64,000 nucleotides of DNA from CADCWK01 sp965218235 (GTDB lineage: Bacteria > Chloroflexota > Chloroflexia > Thermomicrobiales > UBA6265). The stretch spans positions 1,736,001 to 1,800,000 of the forward strand of contig OZ244596.1 of NCBI GenBank assembly GCA_965218235.1, in the 5' to 3' direction. The notes beneath the pieces were generated by a model, which was not told the origin of the DNA, ran no database searches, and saw nothing but the letters and a program-made list of their open reading frames with translations. Positions 34,579-43,769 of the stretch are shown piece by piece. Within the stretch, counting starts at the first letter, position 1, and the number at the start of each line of letters is the position of its first letter. Both the position numbers and the translations under genes were made by a program.

Positions 34579-35520
34579 ATGCGGTTGCTCAACGTGTCGT
34601 GGCGTGGTCTTGGTCTGTTCGCTCTGGTTCTCGGTCTCCTGGGGCCGCTGTCGGTTTCAGCCCAATCCGGGTCGTCCGACGAGAATCTGCTGACGATCGG
34701 CGCCATCATCTGCGATATCGAGCAGCCCACGGCGCCGGGCACGGCTTCGCTTCCCTGCGAGCCCTTCAGCGACGCGTTGGTCACGGTGACCGCCGATGCC
34801 GATGGCTCGGTCACCGGCGAGTGCACGCTGGACCTCGTTGCCTCCGGAAGCCAGTCGTTGTGCGCCGTACGGGTCCCGTTCGAGGCGTCGTACACCGTAA
34901 CCCTCGATGAAGCCGCCGTGCCGGACGGGTATCGGCTGGCGGAGAACGGCATCCCGGTCGATGTCGGGACCATCCCGACGGGTGGCGGCGACGGACCAGC
35001 CATCAGCTTCCGGCTCTACCTGATCGATCGCACGGCTGGGTCAGCGCCGACGACCGAGTCTCCCGCGTCGCAGGCAACGACGGAGCCGACGGCCGTTCCC
35101 GGCTCGGCCGAAACCGGCAGCCCGGCGGCCATCTACGCCGACGACTGCGACGCCGACTTCTCCGCCGACCCCGTTGCCGTTCTGAGTGAAGTCACCACTC
35201 CGGACGGTGATGTCCAGGGCGCGGCCGTCACAGCGACCGTCGAGACGTCGTTCACGACCCTGGACCTGCCCATCGACGACATCCTGGCCGAGAATCACGT
35301 CCTCGTGGTCTTCGATGAGGACGACGACACGGTTCCAATTGCCTGTGGTGCCATCGGTGGGATCGTCGCGGACGATGGTTCGCTGGCGATCGGCCTGCCG
35401 CTGGTCGGGGAGTCGCGCTACGCCGGGATCGCCTACCTGACGCCGGACGGCGACCAGACCGATGTCACCGTCTTCCTGGCCGAGAACCTGTCCGGGGCTG
35501 GAGACACGCCGGGGGCCTGA
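34579..35520 (+). CDS. Secreted protein with SpaA/prealbumin-like domain
   Basis: 313 aa from ATG 34579 (GGAG upstream). Signal peptide MRLLNVSWRGLGLFALVLGL ending SVSAQ. The next 120 residues ('IGAIICDIEQPTAPG', 'VTVTADADGSVTGECTLDL', 'YTVTLDEAAVPDGYRLAENG') have the strand pattern of a SpaA-like fold with paired Cys. A Thr/Pro linker leads to a second Asp-rich domain. There is no sortase motif or membrane tail, so it may be released. Specific role unknown. Confidence 0.6.
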   Translation: MRLLNVSWRGLGLFALVLGLLGPLSVSAQSGSSDENLLTIGAIICDIEQPTAPGTASLPCEPFSDALVTVTADADGSVTGECTLDLVASGSQSLCAVRVPFEASYTVTLDEAAVPDGYRLAENGIPVDVGTIPTGGGDGPAISFRLYLIDRTAGSAPTTESPASQATTEPTAVPGSAETGSPAAIYADDCDADFSADPVAVLSEVTTPDGDVQGAAVTATVETSFTTLDLPIDDILAENHVLVVFDEDDDTVPIACGAIGGIVADDGSLAIGLPLVGESRYAGIAYLTPDGDQTDVTVFLAENLSGAGDTPGA

Positions 35521-35616
35521 TCGTCTATGCGATGATCCGATAGGTCCGTCAGCCCGCCCGGCGTTTGGAGCCCGAGGCGGCCGGAACATCGCTCAAATCG
35601 ATCGTGAGGAGACGAC

Positions 35617-36378
35617 ATGTCCGCAACGTCACCACGGATCGCCATCGTCACCGGGGGTGGCAGCGGGATCGGGGCGGCTGTCGGGCACGCCCTCGCCGGG
35701 GCGGGCTGGACTGTCGTGCTGGCGGGCCGGCGCCGGGTGGCGCTTGACACGACGGTTGCGGCCGGTTTCGATCTGCCGGGTGAGCTTGAGGCGGTCCCGG
35801 CCGACGTCACGGACGAGGCCAGTGTCCGGGCGCTGTTCGACGGCACCGTCGCCCGGCACGGTCGGGTCGACCTCCTGTTCAACAACGCCGGCGTCGGCGC
35901 GCCCGCGGTTGACCTCGACGCCCTCGACCTGGAGACGTGGAACCGGGTCGTCGCGGTGAACCTGACCGGCGCCTTCCTCTGCACCCGCGAGGCGTTCCGC
36001 GTCATGCGGCACCAGCGGCCCCAGGGTGGCCGGATCATTAACAACGGCTCGATCTCGGCCCACGCCCCCCGGCCGCGTTCGATCGCCTACACCGCCACCA
36101 AGCACGCCATCACCGGCCTGACGCGTTCGACCGCGCTCGACGGCCGGCCGTTCGACATCGCCTGCGGTCAGATCGACATCGGCAACGCCGCGACCGATAT
36201 GGGCAGCGGGGTGGCGGCCGGCGCCGCCCAGCCGGACGGCAGCGTCCGCGAGGAGCCGCTGATGGACGTCGCCGAGGTGGGCCGCGCGGTCCGCTACATG
36301 GCAGATCTTCCCCTTGACGCCAATGTCGCGACGATGACCGTGATGGCGACCAAGATGCCGTTCATTGGCCGGGGCTAG
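35617..36378 (+). CDS. SDR family oxidoreductase
   Basis: 253 aa, ATG 35617 after GAGGAG. 'AIVTGGGSGIGAAVG' (TGxxxGxG), 'DLLFNNAGVG' and 'YTATKHAITGL' (YxxxK) are intact. The product of 'FDIACGQIDIGNAATDM' is typical of SDRs acting near sugar or 3-oxoacyl substrates. It lies 28 bp before the SMP-30-like gene, with which it likely forms an operon for sugar lactone metabolism. Confidence 0.85.
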   Translation: MSATSPRIAIVTGGGSGIGAAVGHALAGAGWTVVLAGRRRVALDTTVAAGFDLPGELEAVPADVTDEASVRALFDGTVARHGRVDLLFNNAGVGAPAVDLDALDLETWNRVVAVNLTGAFLCTREAFRVMRHQRPQGGRIINNGSISAHAPRPRSIAYTATKHAITGLTRSTALDGRPFDIACGQIDIGNAATDMGSGVAAGAAQPDGSVREEPLMDVAEVGRAVRYMADLPLDANVATMTVMATKMPFIGRG

Positions 36379-36406
36379 CCGGCGATCGCACGGGAGGAGG
36401 CACCCC

Positions 36407-37372
36407 ATGAACCCACAGCCCGAGGACCGCACCCCCGCGACCTCATGGCAGCGTGACCGGACGATCGTTCGGTACCCCGATCCGGCCATCGAGGTCATCG
36501 ACGACCGGTTCCGGTCGCTCCTGGTCTGGAACGACCTCGTCGAGCGGCTCTGGACGGGAGGGCGCTGGCTGGAGGGCCCCGTCTGGTTCGGTGACGCCCG
36601 CTCGCTCCTGTTTTCGGACATCCCCAACGACCGGATGCTGCGCTGGGACGAGGCGACCGGCGCGGTGACCACCTTCCGGCAGCCGTCCCACCACAGCAAC
36701 GGGAATACCCGCGATCGCCAGGGCCGCCTCGTCACCTGCGAGCATCGCACCCGGCGCGTGACCCGGACCGAGCACGACGGGACCATCACGGTCCTGATGG
36801 ACCGCCACGACGGCCAGCCGCTGAACGCGCCCAACGACGTCGTGGTCCGCTCCGACGGGTCGGTCTGGTTCACCGATCCGGGCTGGGGCATCGCCGGCCA
36901 CTACGAGGGCGACCGGGCGTCCGAGGCGCTGCCCCGCGCCGTCTACCGGTTCGATCCCGGCACGGGCTGGGGCGAGCCGGTCATCACCGAGATGGATCGG
37001 CCCAACGGCCTCTGCTTCTCCCCCGACGAGTCCCGGCTCTACGTCGTCGACGTCGACCAGATCCGGGTCTTCGACCTCGATGGCCCGTCGCCCACGAATG
37101 GCCGGGTCTTCATCGACCTGAGCGGACCGTGCGGCTCCGACGGGATTCGGGCTGACCGGGACGGCAATGTCTGGGCGGCGGCCAGTGGCGGGGCCGGGCT
37201 GGATGGGGTCCACTGCTACAGCCCCGCCGGCGAGTTGCTCGGCGTGATCCATCTGCCGGAGACCTGCGCCAACCTCTGCTTTGGCGGGGTGAAGAAGAAC
37301 CGGCTGTTCATGGTCGCCAGCCGGTCGCTCTACAGTGTCCATGTCGAGGCACAGGGAGCGCAGCACCCGTGA
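36407..37372 (+). CDS. SMP-30/gluconolactonase-like protein
   Basis: 321 aa, ATG 36407 after GGGAGGAGG. Beta-propeller motifs: 'LEGPVWFGDARSLLFSDIPN' (metal-binding Glu), 'GRLVTCEHRTRRVTR', 'LNAPNDVVVRSDGSVWFTDPG' (Asn, Asp), and 'RPNGLCFSPDESRLYVVD' (Asn/Asp). The enzyme hydrolyses sugar lactones. With the preceding SDR it could form a dehydrogenase plus lactonase step. Confidence 0.85.
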   Translation: MNPQPEDRTPATSWQRDRTIVRYPDPAIEVIDDRFRSLLVWNDLVERLWTGGRWLEGPVWFGDARSLLFSDIPNDRMLRWDEATGAVTTFRQPSHHSNGNTRDRQGRLVTCEHRTRRVTRTEHDGTITVLMDRHDGQPLNAPNDVVVRSDGSVWFTDPGWGIAGHYEGDRASEALPRAVYRFDPGTGWGEPVITEMDRPNGLCFSPDESRLYVVDVDQIRVFDLDGPSPTNGRVFIDLSGPCGSDGIRADRDGNVWAAASGGAGLDGVHCYSPAGELLGVIHLPETCANLCFGGVKKNRLFMVASRSLYSVHVEAQGAQHP

Positions 37373-37394
37373 TCCCGCGCCAGGTTGTGCTCCC

Positions 37395-37781
37395 CTAGAC
37401 CCTCACGGACTGCGAGTACAGTGCCCGGATGATCGAATGAACTTCAGTGGAGGAGAGAATCGATCGCAGAGTCGCCAGATATTCGTCCTCGTTCCGGCAT
37501 GGGTACACCCCAGAGTCAACGTACAGTCGGTAGATCGTCAGAGGGTACAGAGAAATATCGTGCTGGACGCTTATGAGTTTGAATTGGTAATTGTCCAACG
37601 ACGGCATGACAAGACTCAACTCATAAACGAACGTGTCGTCTGCTCCCCGGGTCTCGACGACTCCCTCGATGACCCGGTTGGTCTGCTCGCCGATCAGCGC
37701 CGCCTGGCGACGCAGGATCGTGACGGGGGTCTCCATCAATTCGGAGAACTCTAAGTCGCCCCAGAGGCTTTCGATGCTCAT
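37395..37781 (-). CDS. Hypothetical protein coupled to EEP-family gene
   Basis: 128 aa, not recognised. Begins MSIESLWGDLEFSELMETPV and contains 'LVMPSLDNYQFKLISVQHDI'. Its start overlaps the stop of the endonuclease/exonuclease/phosphatase gene by 4 bp (ATGA), so the two proteins are made together. Base composition is lower in GC than the neighbours, suggesting joint transfer. It could be an inhibitor, partner or immunity protein (inference). Confidence 0.6.
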   Translation of the reverse strand: MSIESLWGDLEFSELMETPVTILRRQAALIGEQTNRVIEGVVETRGADDTFVYELSLVMPSLDNYQFKLISVQHDISLYPLTIYRLYVDSGVYPCRNEDEYLATLRSILSSTEVHSIIRALYSQSVRV

Positions 37782-38617
37782 GGGTTCTCCTCCACGGACG
37801 TGAGATCGAGCCGGAACAAGAGTGGCAGATGGTCGGACGCGACCCGGGTATCGGGCACGCCCGAAGGAGTCAGGAGCGACAGGCTGCCTGCTTCGGTCAG
37901 TATAGCGGTGTCCCCGGTGGCGAACCGGCGAAGCAACGATGGTCGAAGCAGCACCTGATCGAACATATGCCAGAAGTAGGTCGTGTAAGTAGACCCAGTG
38001 TAGTGGTACGTACCAGCTGGCGCGTTCGGGTGGTCACCATAAAAGCTCCACATCGGGTTGTAGAAGAAGCGTCGCTGGTCGCCACCTACCGTGCGTTGTT
38101 CCCTCGACGCCGTCTGGCGACTCATGACGCCGTGGAATGCCGCTGCCCCAACCATTCCTGGCTCGAACGGGTCCATGTTCATGTCTCCACACACGATCGT
38201 GCGGGTGTGTCCGATCCGGGCCTCCGCCGCTTCGATGTCCCGAACGGCGAACATGGCGCTCTGAAGCTGATCCTCGGGACGTTGGAATCGCTTGCTCGGG
38301 AGATGGGCGGCGACCAGCAGCACGTCAATGCCGAGGGGATGGGTGATTCTCCGCATGGCGAGATGCGCCGAGTCCGAGATCGGGCGGATAGCGCTCCGGG
38401 GAAATCGAGTCAGAATCCTGAGGCCAGATGGTACTCCCGGAGAGAGCGAGAAACCGGATCGTTGTCCCTCGTTGAGCTCGATTAACAGGTCACCAATCCG
38501 CATGGAACATTCAGCCAGCATCAGCACGTCGACATCGTGCTCCCGGGCGATGGCAGCGACGAGCCGGCCGAGTGGCTTCCCGTTCAGGTTCCAGAACAGG
38601 AAGCTCGTCCTGGCCAC
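37778..38617 (-). CDS. Endonuclease/exonuclease/phosphatase (EEP) family protein
   Basis: 279 aa from GTG 38617 (AGGATGG upstream). 'FLFWNLNGKPL' (Asn), 'DVLMLAECSM' (Glu), 'LLVAAHLPSK' (His), 'IVCGDMNMDPFE' (Asp/Asn) and 'ASDHLPLLF' (Asp-His) are the metal and catalytic sites of the EEP fold. The family covers DNA repair nucleases, sphingomyelinases and inositol phosphatases. No signal peptide, so it acts in the cytoplasm. Coupled to the 128-aa gene downstream. Confidence 0.8.
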   Translation of the reverse strand: MARTSFLFWNLNGKPLGRLVAAIAREHDVDVLMLAECSMRIGDLLIELNEGQRSGFSLSPGVPSGLRILTRFPRSAIRPISDSAHLAMRRITHPLGIDVLLVAAHLPSKRFQRPEDQLQSAMFAVRDIEAAEARIGHTRTIVCGDMNMDPFEPGMVGAAAFHGVMSRQTASREQRTVGGDQRRFFYNPMWSFYGDHPNAPAGTYHYTGSTYTTYFWHMFDQVLLRPSLLRRFATGDTAILTEAGSLSLLTPSGVPDTRVASDHLPLLFRLDLTSVEENP

Positions 38618-38838
38618 GGTCCATCCTGTCCAATGCAAAGCGGGATCGGGTCAGGTTGCTCGATGTTCGAACCCTACCCGAATCGGTGGCAACCTGCCGT
38701 AAGCGAGCGGTCGCGACAAAGACCGCGTCAGGGCGACGATCGCGACACCACGGCTCAGCGGCATGGGGAACACTCGGATAATCGCTCGCGCGTCTTCGCC
38801 CGGCGATCTTCCTGGCCAGACACCTGTTCGATAGACGA

Positions 38839-38868
38839 AAGCCGGCCCTCGCCATCGGGGGCCGGCTT
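38839..38868 (-). terminator. Hairpin downstream of small membrane protein gene
   Basis: AAGCCGGCCC and GGGCCGGCTT form a perfect 10-bp stem with a 10-base loop. On the minus strand it is followed by TTCGTC. It lies 28 bp past the stop of the gene at 38896-39162. Confidence 0.6.
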
Positions 38869-38895
38869 CCACGGGTTAGACGACGAACTGAAAAG

Positions 38896-39162
38896 TCAGC
38901 GGCTCCGGGCCGCCCGGCTGCCAAGGCCGAGGCGGGCGACCAGCCAGATCGTCAGGACCGCCGCGACGACGACCTGGGCGCCGTCGAACAGGGCGAACGC
39001 CCAGCTCTCGGCCAGCTCCCCGCTCAGCCAGGCGGCGAAGACCCCGATGACCACGGCCGCGAACGCGATGACCGCGGCTCGCACGGTCGTGCTCCGTGGG
39101 GCGAAGCGGGCGAGCAGGACGCCGATGACGACGCCGGAGAAGAGGGGGATGATCTCGTACAT
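38896..39162 (-). CDS. Small three-helix membrane protein
   Basis: 88 aa from ATG 39162 (AGGACAGC upstream). Three hydrophobic segments: 'IIPLFSGVVIGVLLARF', 'AAVIAFAAVVIGVFAAWLSG', 'GAQVVVAAVLTIWLVARLG'. Not recognised beyond a general small integral membrane protein. Confidence 0.55.
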   Translation of the reverse strand: MYEIIPLFSGVVIGVLLARFAPRSTTVRAAVIAFAAVVIGVFAAWLSGELAESWAFALFDGAQVVVAAVLTIWLVARLGLGSRAARSR

Positions 39163-39558
39163 GGCTGCTGTCCTCATGTGATGCTGAAACGAACCGATCG
39201 AAGCGGTCGCTCGCTCCCGGCCTCATCTGGACCAGGCTCCGGGATGATGGTCCGGTCGACTCCCTCCTCTGTCCCTGGCCTCACCCGTCCCACTCGACGA
39301 CAGGAAGTGAAACGCGCCGGAGTATCCGACTACGATAGGAGCCGCCCGTCCGGTTGTAAATACCCCCAGCTCGGCAACGTTGGGCAGCCCGACCGGCCGG
39401 GATCGTGATCGTCGGGTGGTCCACGAGTGACGAGGAGCCCGGCGACCTATCGCTGGGACCGAGGTCCAGCCTAACCGCGATGTCGGGTCAACCCTGCGAC
39501 AATCCGGGCCGGCACCCGACTGGTGCGGCATTGGAGACGAATAGCGAGAGAGATCGAG
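39163..39558. other. Divergent intergenic region
   Basis: About 395 bp between the divergent membrane protein gene and the LysE-type gene. No coding frame is convincing; the region presumably holds both promoters. No strong repeat seen. Confidence 0.3.
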
Positions 39559-40224
39559 ATGAGCGATGTCATCATGATCGTCCTGACCGGAATCGCGCTG
39601 GGCTTCGCCTACGCCGCCGTCCCGGGCGCGGTCAACACCGAGTGCATCCGGCGCGGCCTCGCCGGCGGCTTCCGCCCCGCGATGCTGATCCAGGCTGGAG
39701 CCCTCCTCGGCGACATGGTCTGGGCAACCCTCGGACTGACCGGCGCCGCGCTCCTGATCCGGTTCGACTCGGTCGAGATCCTCCTCGGGCTCATCGGGGC
39801 GGGCTTCCTGTTCTCCCTCGCTCGCAACTCGTTCCGGAGCGCGTCCGCGCCGCACCCCGAGGGGGATGCCGCGCCGGCGCGCTCCGGACGGCCGATCGTC
39901 GTCGGGATCACCTTCTCGCTGGCGAACCCCGCCGGCCTGGCGTTTTGGTCCGGGCTGGGCGGTGGGTTGCTGGCGACGCTCGGCGACCCGTCGCCGGGCG
40001 AAATCGGCCTGCTCCTCGTCGCATTCCTGATCGGCGCCGCCGTCTGGTCGGTCGCCATCTCGGCGCTCGTCGCCTGGGGGCGGCGGTTCGCCGGCCCAAG
40101 GCTCTTTCGCTGGGTCGACGCGATCTCCGGTGTCGCCCTGTCGTACTTCGGCCTGCGCCTCCTCATCACGAGTCTTCGCCGGTTCGGTGGCTGGGCTGTG
40201 CCGGGTCTGCGCGCGTTGCTGTAG
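39559..40224 (+). CDS. LysE/RhtB-family exporter
   Basis: 221 aa, ATG 39559 (GAGAGAGATCGAG upstream). Six hydrophobic segments, starting 'IVLTGIALGFAYAAVPG' followed by 'AVNTECIRRGLAGGFRPA', the LysE loop pattern with its conserved Gly/Pro. 'FSLANPAGLAFWSGLG' in the middle is a further LysE signature. Exports amino acids or small metabolites. Confidence 0.8.
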   Translation: MSDVIMIVLTGIALGFAYAAVPGAVNTECIRRGLAGGFRPAMLIQAGALLGDMVWATLGLTGAALLIRFDSVEILLGLIGAGFLFSLARNSFRSASAPHPEGDAAPARSGRPIVVGITFSLANPAGLAFWSGLGGGLLATLGDPSPGEIGLLLVAFLIGAAVWSVAISALVAWGRRFAGPRLFRWVDAISGVALSYFGLRLLITSLRRFGGWAVPGLRALL

Positions 40225-40382
40225 CGCCGCCCGGTTTCGACCGAAGACCCATCCCGGAGTGCACTGGCCCTGCATGCTCCCATGTCCGAATGACCACAAA
40301 ATGTTGACATCTCCGCGTGCGCCAGCCACTAGGCTGCTCCCGCCGTCCCGCCTGATGGCACGCACGAAGGAGATGCCACGAG

Positions 40383-42263
40383 ATGACCGATCAGCCCACC
40401 CACAAGATCCCCACCGTCCGGCGCCGCACCCTGCTGCGGACCGCCCTGGTCGCCCCGGTCGCCGGTGCGGGTATCGTCCCCGGCTCCCACGGCGCACCCA
40501 CCTCGGCGGCCAGCCCGGCCCGGCAGATCGAGGTCGACCCGGCCAACCAGCGCTTCACCATCGCCGTCCTGCCCGACACTCAGTACCTCTACGACGAGGA
40601 CAGCTCCATCCCCGAGCCGCTCGAGACCACCTTCGCCTGGCTGGTCCGCGAGCGCGAGGCCCGCAACATCGTCTTCATGGCCCAGATCGGCGACGTCGTC
40701 GAGCATGGCAGCGACCTCGAGATCGGCCTCTCCGACGAGACGTTCCGGCTGATCGACAACCAGATCCCCTACAGCGTCCTTGTCGGCAACCACGACGTCG
40801 ATGGCTCGACCAACGACCAGCGCGGCGCGACCGCCTGGCTGAGCGCCTTCGGTCCGGACCGGTTCGCCGATTCCCCGACCTTTCAGGCCGCGGCGCCAGG
40901 CGACTACAACACGTATCACATCCTGACCGCCGGTGGCCGCGAGTGGCTGATCTTCGCGCTGGACTGGCGTGTCACGCCCGGCACGATCGACTGGGCCCAG
41001 GGCGTGATCGACGCGCATTCCCAGCTTCCAGTCATTCTGACCACCCACGACTTCGTCTCCGCCGACAACGACGGCGTCGCCGAGCTGTCCGAGCACGGGT
41101 CGATGCTCTGGGACAGCCTGGTCCGGGCCAACGACCAGATCTTCCTGACGATCAACGGCCACTACTGGCCGACCGGCCGGACCGTGCTGACCAACGATGC
41201 CGGCTACGCCGTCCACGCCCACCTCACGAACTACCAGGACCGCTACTTCGGCGGCGGCGGCATGATCCGGCTCTACACCTTCGACCTCGCCCGCGACGTC
41301 ATCGCCGTCGAGACCTTCTCGCCGTGGCTCAGGGAGCGCGCCGCCGGGGTTGCCCCAGCTCCGCTGGAGGCCGAGACCGCCGAGCTGAGCGGCCCGATCG
41401 AGCGCTTCACCATCGAGCTGCCCTTCCGGGAGCGCTTCGCCGGCTTCGCCCCGCGGATCCTGCCCGCCACCCGCCCGCCCGCCTCGGTGCTGCTGGACGG
41501 CACCGAGGCCTACTGGCGCTTCGACAACGCCGGACTCGCCGCGCCCGGTGGCGGCGCGGTCGCCGACGGCACCGTCGCCCGCGACCTCTCCGGCAACGGC
41601 AACGACCTGACCGTCCAGCGCCTGCCCAACAGCGGCCCGATCGCGCTGACCTGGTCGGCCGAGCACGACGAGCGCCAGCCAGCCCACGCCAGCCTGCGCT
41701 TCGGTGGTGGCCAGTCCCCGGCCCGTGGCGCCCTGCTGCGGACCGGGGAGGACGCCCCGCTCAACAGCCTGACCTTCGACGAGGGTTACACGATCGAGGC
41801 GTTCGTGAAGATCCCGGCGACGTACGACGAGCGCCACGCCTGGATGGGTCTCCTGAGCTGGGAGGGCCGCAACGGCGACGCCGGCAAGACCAGTGGCTAC
41901 TCCCAGGACGAGCCAACGTGCAGTATCAACCTCTCGCCGGAGCAGTTCCTCCAGTACGTCGTCTACCCGCGCAACGCCGATGTCCAGCCGACCTCATGGA
42001 GCCACGCCCTCCCGCTCGACCGCTGGATGCACCTCGCGGTCGTCAACGACGGTCGCCAGACGGTGGTCTACGTCGACGGCTCCAGGATCGCCCGCAACCC
42101 GACCCAGGAATCGCGTGGCATCACGACGATGGGCCAGCCCTTCGTCCTGGGCGGGACGGGGTCCAACAACGCGTACGGCCAGGGGTTCTACGGCTGGATC
42201 GGCGATGTCCGGATCGTCTCCCGCGTCCTCACGCCCCAGGAGTTCCTCACCCCGTTCGCCTGA
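40383..42263 (+). CDS. Tat-exported metallophosphoesterase with LamG-like domain
   Basis: 626 aa. The N-terminal 'VRRRTLLRTALVAPVAGAGI' is a twin-arginine-type signal. Calcineurin-like phosphoesterase motifs: 'AVLPDTQYLY' (Asp), 'FMAQIGDVVEHG' (GDxxE), 'LVGNHDVDG' (GNHD), 'ILTTHDFV' and 'INGHYWPTG' (His ligands). The C-terminal 200 residues ('AYWRFDNAG', 'ARDLSGNGNDLTV', 'GYTIEAFVKIP', 'WMHLAVVNDGRQTVVYVDG') form a LamG/concanavalin-like sandwich that would bind sugar. Acts outside the membrane; phosphate ester substrate unknown. Confidence 0.85.
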   Translation: MTDQPTHKIPTVRRRTLLRTALVAPVAGAGIVPGSHGAPTSAASPARQIEVDPANQRFTIAVLPDTQYLYDEDSSIPEPLETTFAWLVREREARNIVFMAQIGDVVEHGSDLEIGLSDETFRLIDNQIPYSVLVGNHDVDGSTNDQRGATAWLSAFGPDRFADSPTFQAAAPGDYNTYHILTAGGREWLIFALDWRVTPGTIDWAQGVIDAHSQLPVILTTHDFVSADNDGVAELSEHGSMLWDSLVRANDQIFLTINGHYWPTGRTVLTNDAGYAVHAHLTNYQDRYFGGGGMIRLYTFDLARDVIAVETFSPWLRERAAGVAPAPLEAETAELSGPIERFTIELPFRERFAGFAPRILPATRPPASVLLDGTEAYWRFDNAGLAAPGGGAVADGTVARDLSGNGNDLTVQRLPNSGPIALTWSAEHDERQPAHASLRFGGGQSPARGALLRTGEDAPLNSLTFDEGYTIEAFVKIPATYDERHAWMGLLSWEGRNGDAGKTSGYSQDEPTCSINLSPEQFLQYVVYPRNADVQPTSWSHALPLDRWMHLAVVNDGRQTVVYVDGSRIARNPTQESRGITTMGQPFVLGGTGSNNAYGQGFYGWIGDVRIVSRVLTPQEFLTPFA

Positions 42264-42269
42264 CGCGCG

Positions 42270-43124
42270 TCAGGCTGCTCCGCCGGGATCTCCAATCGCT
42301 CGGCGGAGTACCTCGACACACCCCGCCACCTCGCCCTCGACGAGGCTGTGCAGGACGAGCGGCCCGTCGAAACCGATCCCCCGCAGCAACTCGACGTGCC
42401 GTGCCCATGGGACGATCCCCTTCCCGGCGGCGCGGAACCGGCCGGCGGCGTCGATGTCCTTGGCGTGGGTCGCGACGATCCGGTCGCCCAGCAGGTCGAA
42501 CGCTTCGCTGAGGGCGTCGTCCGGCGCCCGGTCCATGGCGCCGGCGAGGATGTTGGCCGGGTCCATCACGACGGCCAGCCGGGGGTGCCGGAGCTCGTCG
42601 AGCAGTGCCCGTCCGCGTTGGGCGTCCCGGACGACGTTGGCCGGCTCGGGCTCGAAGGCGAGGGTGAGGTCATGATCCCCGGCGATCCCGAGCGCCGCGC
42701 CGAGCGTCGCCAGCAGGTCAGCCCAGGCTGCCGGCGTCCCGTTGTCCGGGTGGTAGCGCCACATGTCGTCCGGGTCGCGGGTGCCGGTGCAGATTGTGAT
42801 CACCGGCGCCCCCATCGGTCCGGCCGCCGCCGCCAGCACCCGGAACCGGGCCAGCTCCCGCTCCCGGAACGCCGCGTCCGGGTGCGCCATGTTGAAGGTC
42901 CCGGACAGGGCGCTGATCGCGACACCTTGATCGGCGCAGGCAGCGCGAATCCGTCCGGGCAAGCCTTTCGGAATCTCGTCTGGCAGCATCGACAGCCCGA
43001 CACTCTCCAGGTCGAACTGGACCGCGTCGACCCCGGCCCGCCTTACCGCCGCCAGCGTCTCGTCGAGCGTCGGCCGGTCGAAGACCGTCGAGAAGATTCC
43101 GGGCCGCATCCCTGTCGCCGTCAT
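42270..43124 (-). CDS. Sugar phosphate isomerase/epimerase family TIM barrel
   Basis: 284 aa from ATG 43124 (GGGAG upstream). 'RPGIFSTVFDRPTLDETLAA', 'GVDAVQFDLES', 'LTLAFEPEPANVV' (metal Glu), 'LAVVMDPANIL' (metal Asp) and 'VATHAKDID' (metal His) match the AP-endonuclease-2/IolE-type barrel. Likely isomerises a sugar or inositol intermediate. Confidence 0.85.
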   Translation of the reverse strand: MTATGMRPGIFSTVFDRPTLDETLAAVRRAGVDAVQFDLESVGLSMLPDEIPKGLPGRIRAACADQGVAISALSGTFNMAHPDAAFRERELARFRVLAAAAGPMGAPVITICTGTRDPDDMWRYHPDNGTPAAWADLLATLGAALGIAGDHDLTLAFEPEPANVVRDAQRGRALLDELRHPRLAVVMDPANILAGAMDRAPDDALSEAFDLLGDRIVATHAKDIDAAGRFRAAGKGIVPWARHVELLRGIGFDGPLVLHSLVEGEVAGCVEVLRRAIGDPGGAA

Positions 43125-43217
43125 TGCCTGCTCCCGTCGTTCGCGCCCGTCGCCGCATGATGGCATTGTCGGGCCGCGGACCGGTTTTTGGGCGACAATG
43201 CCCCGGTTGTGTGAGGG

Positions 43218-43769
43218 ATGACCGGCAGGAGTACGACGCCCAACGGGGGCGGACCGGATGGGACGACGACGGTGTTTGACTTCGCCCGGTTCGGCGACGA
43301 CCTCTCTCGCGGCTACGAGCGCCACATCGTCGATGACGGCAAGCAGCTCCAGCTGCTGATCCTCGTCACCTTCCTGCTGACCTTCACCACGGTCCGGATC
43401 ATCACCCAAGCCATCCGGGCCGGGCGCTGGCGGCGCGTCTTCCACAACCTGTCGTCGCCGGGCGGCACCCACTTCCACCACCTCATACCCGGCATCATCC
43501 TGCTGCTCATCAGCGGCTACCTCGGGATCGGGCTGGAGGACGACGGCTACCGGGTCCCGTTCGCCATCCTCTTCGGCGCCGGCGCCGCCCTGACGCTGGA
43601 CGAGTTCGCCCTCTGGCTGCACCTGCAGGATGTCTACTGGGCGAAGGAGGGGCGGCAGAGCATCGACGCCATCGTGATCGTCGCGACCCTGATCGGGCTC
43701 GGTATCCTCGGCAGCGGCTTCTGGCTCGATGTCTTTCGGGCGATTGGCCGGTTGTTGGGATTGCTCTAG
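43218..43769 (+). CDS. Integral membrane protein of unknown function
   Basis: 183 aa with about four hydrophobic segments: 'LLILVTFLLTFTTVRIITQA', 'HLIPGIILLLISGYLGIG', 'VPFAILFGAGAALTLDEFAL', 'VIVATLIGLGILGSGFWLDV'. Conserved-looking 'GGTHFHHLIPG' and 'TLDEFALWLHLQDVYWAKEGR' hint at metal binding by His. The stop codon TAG (43767-43769) is shared with the left end of an IS630 element, whose first base completes it. Confidence 0.7.
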   Translation: MTGRSTTPNGGGPDGTTTVFDFARFGDDLSRGYERHIVDDGKQLQLLILVTFLLTFTTVRIITQAIRAGRWRRVFHNLSSPGGTHFHHLIPGIILLLISGYLGIGLEDDGYRVPFAILFGAGAALTLDEFALWLHLQDVYWAKEGRQSIDAIVIVATLIGLGILGSGFWLDVFRAIGRLLGLL

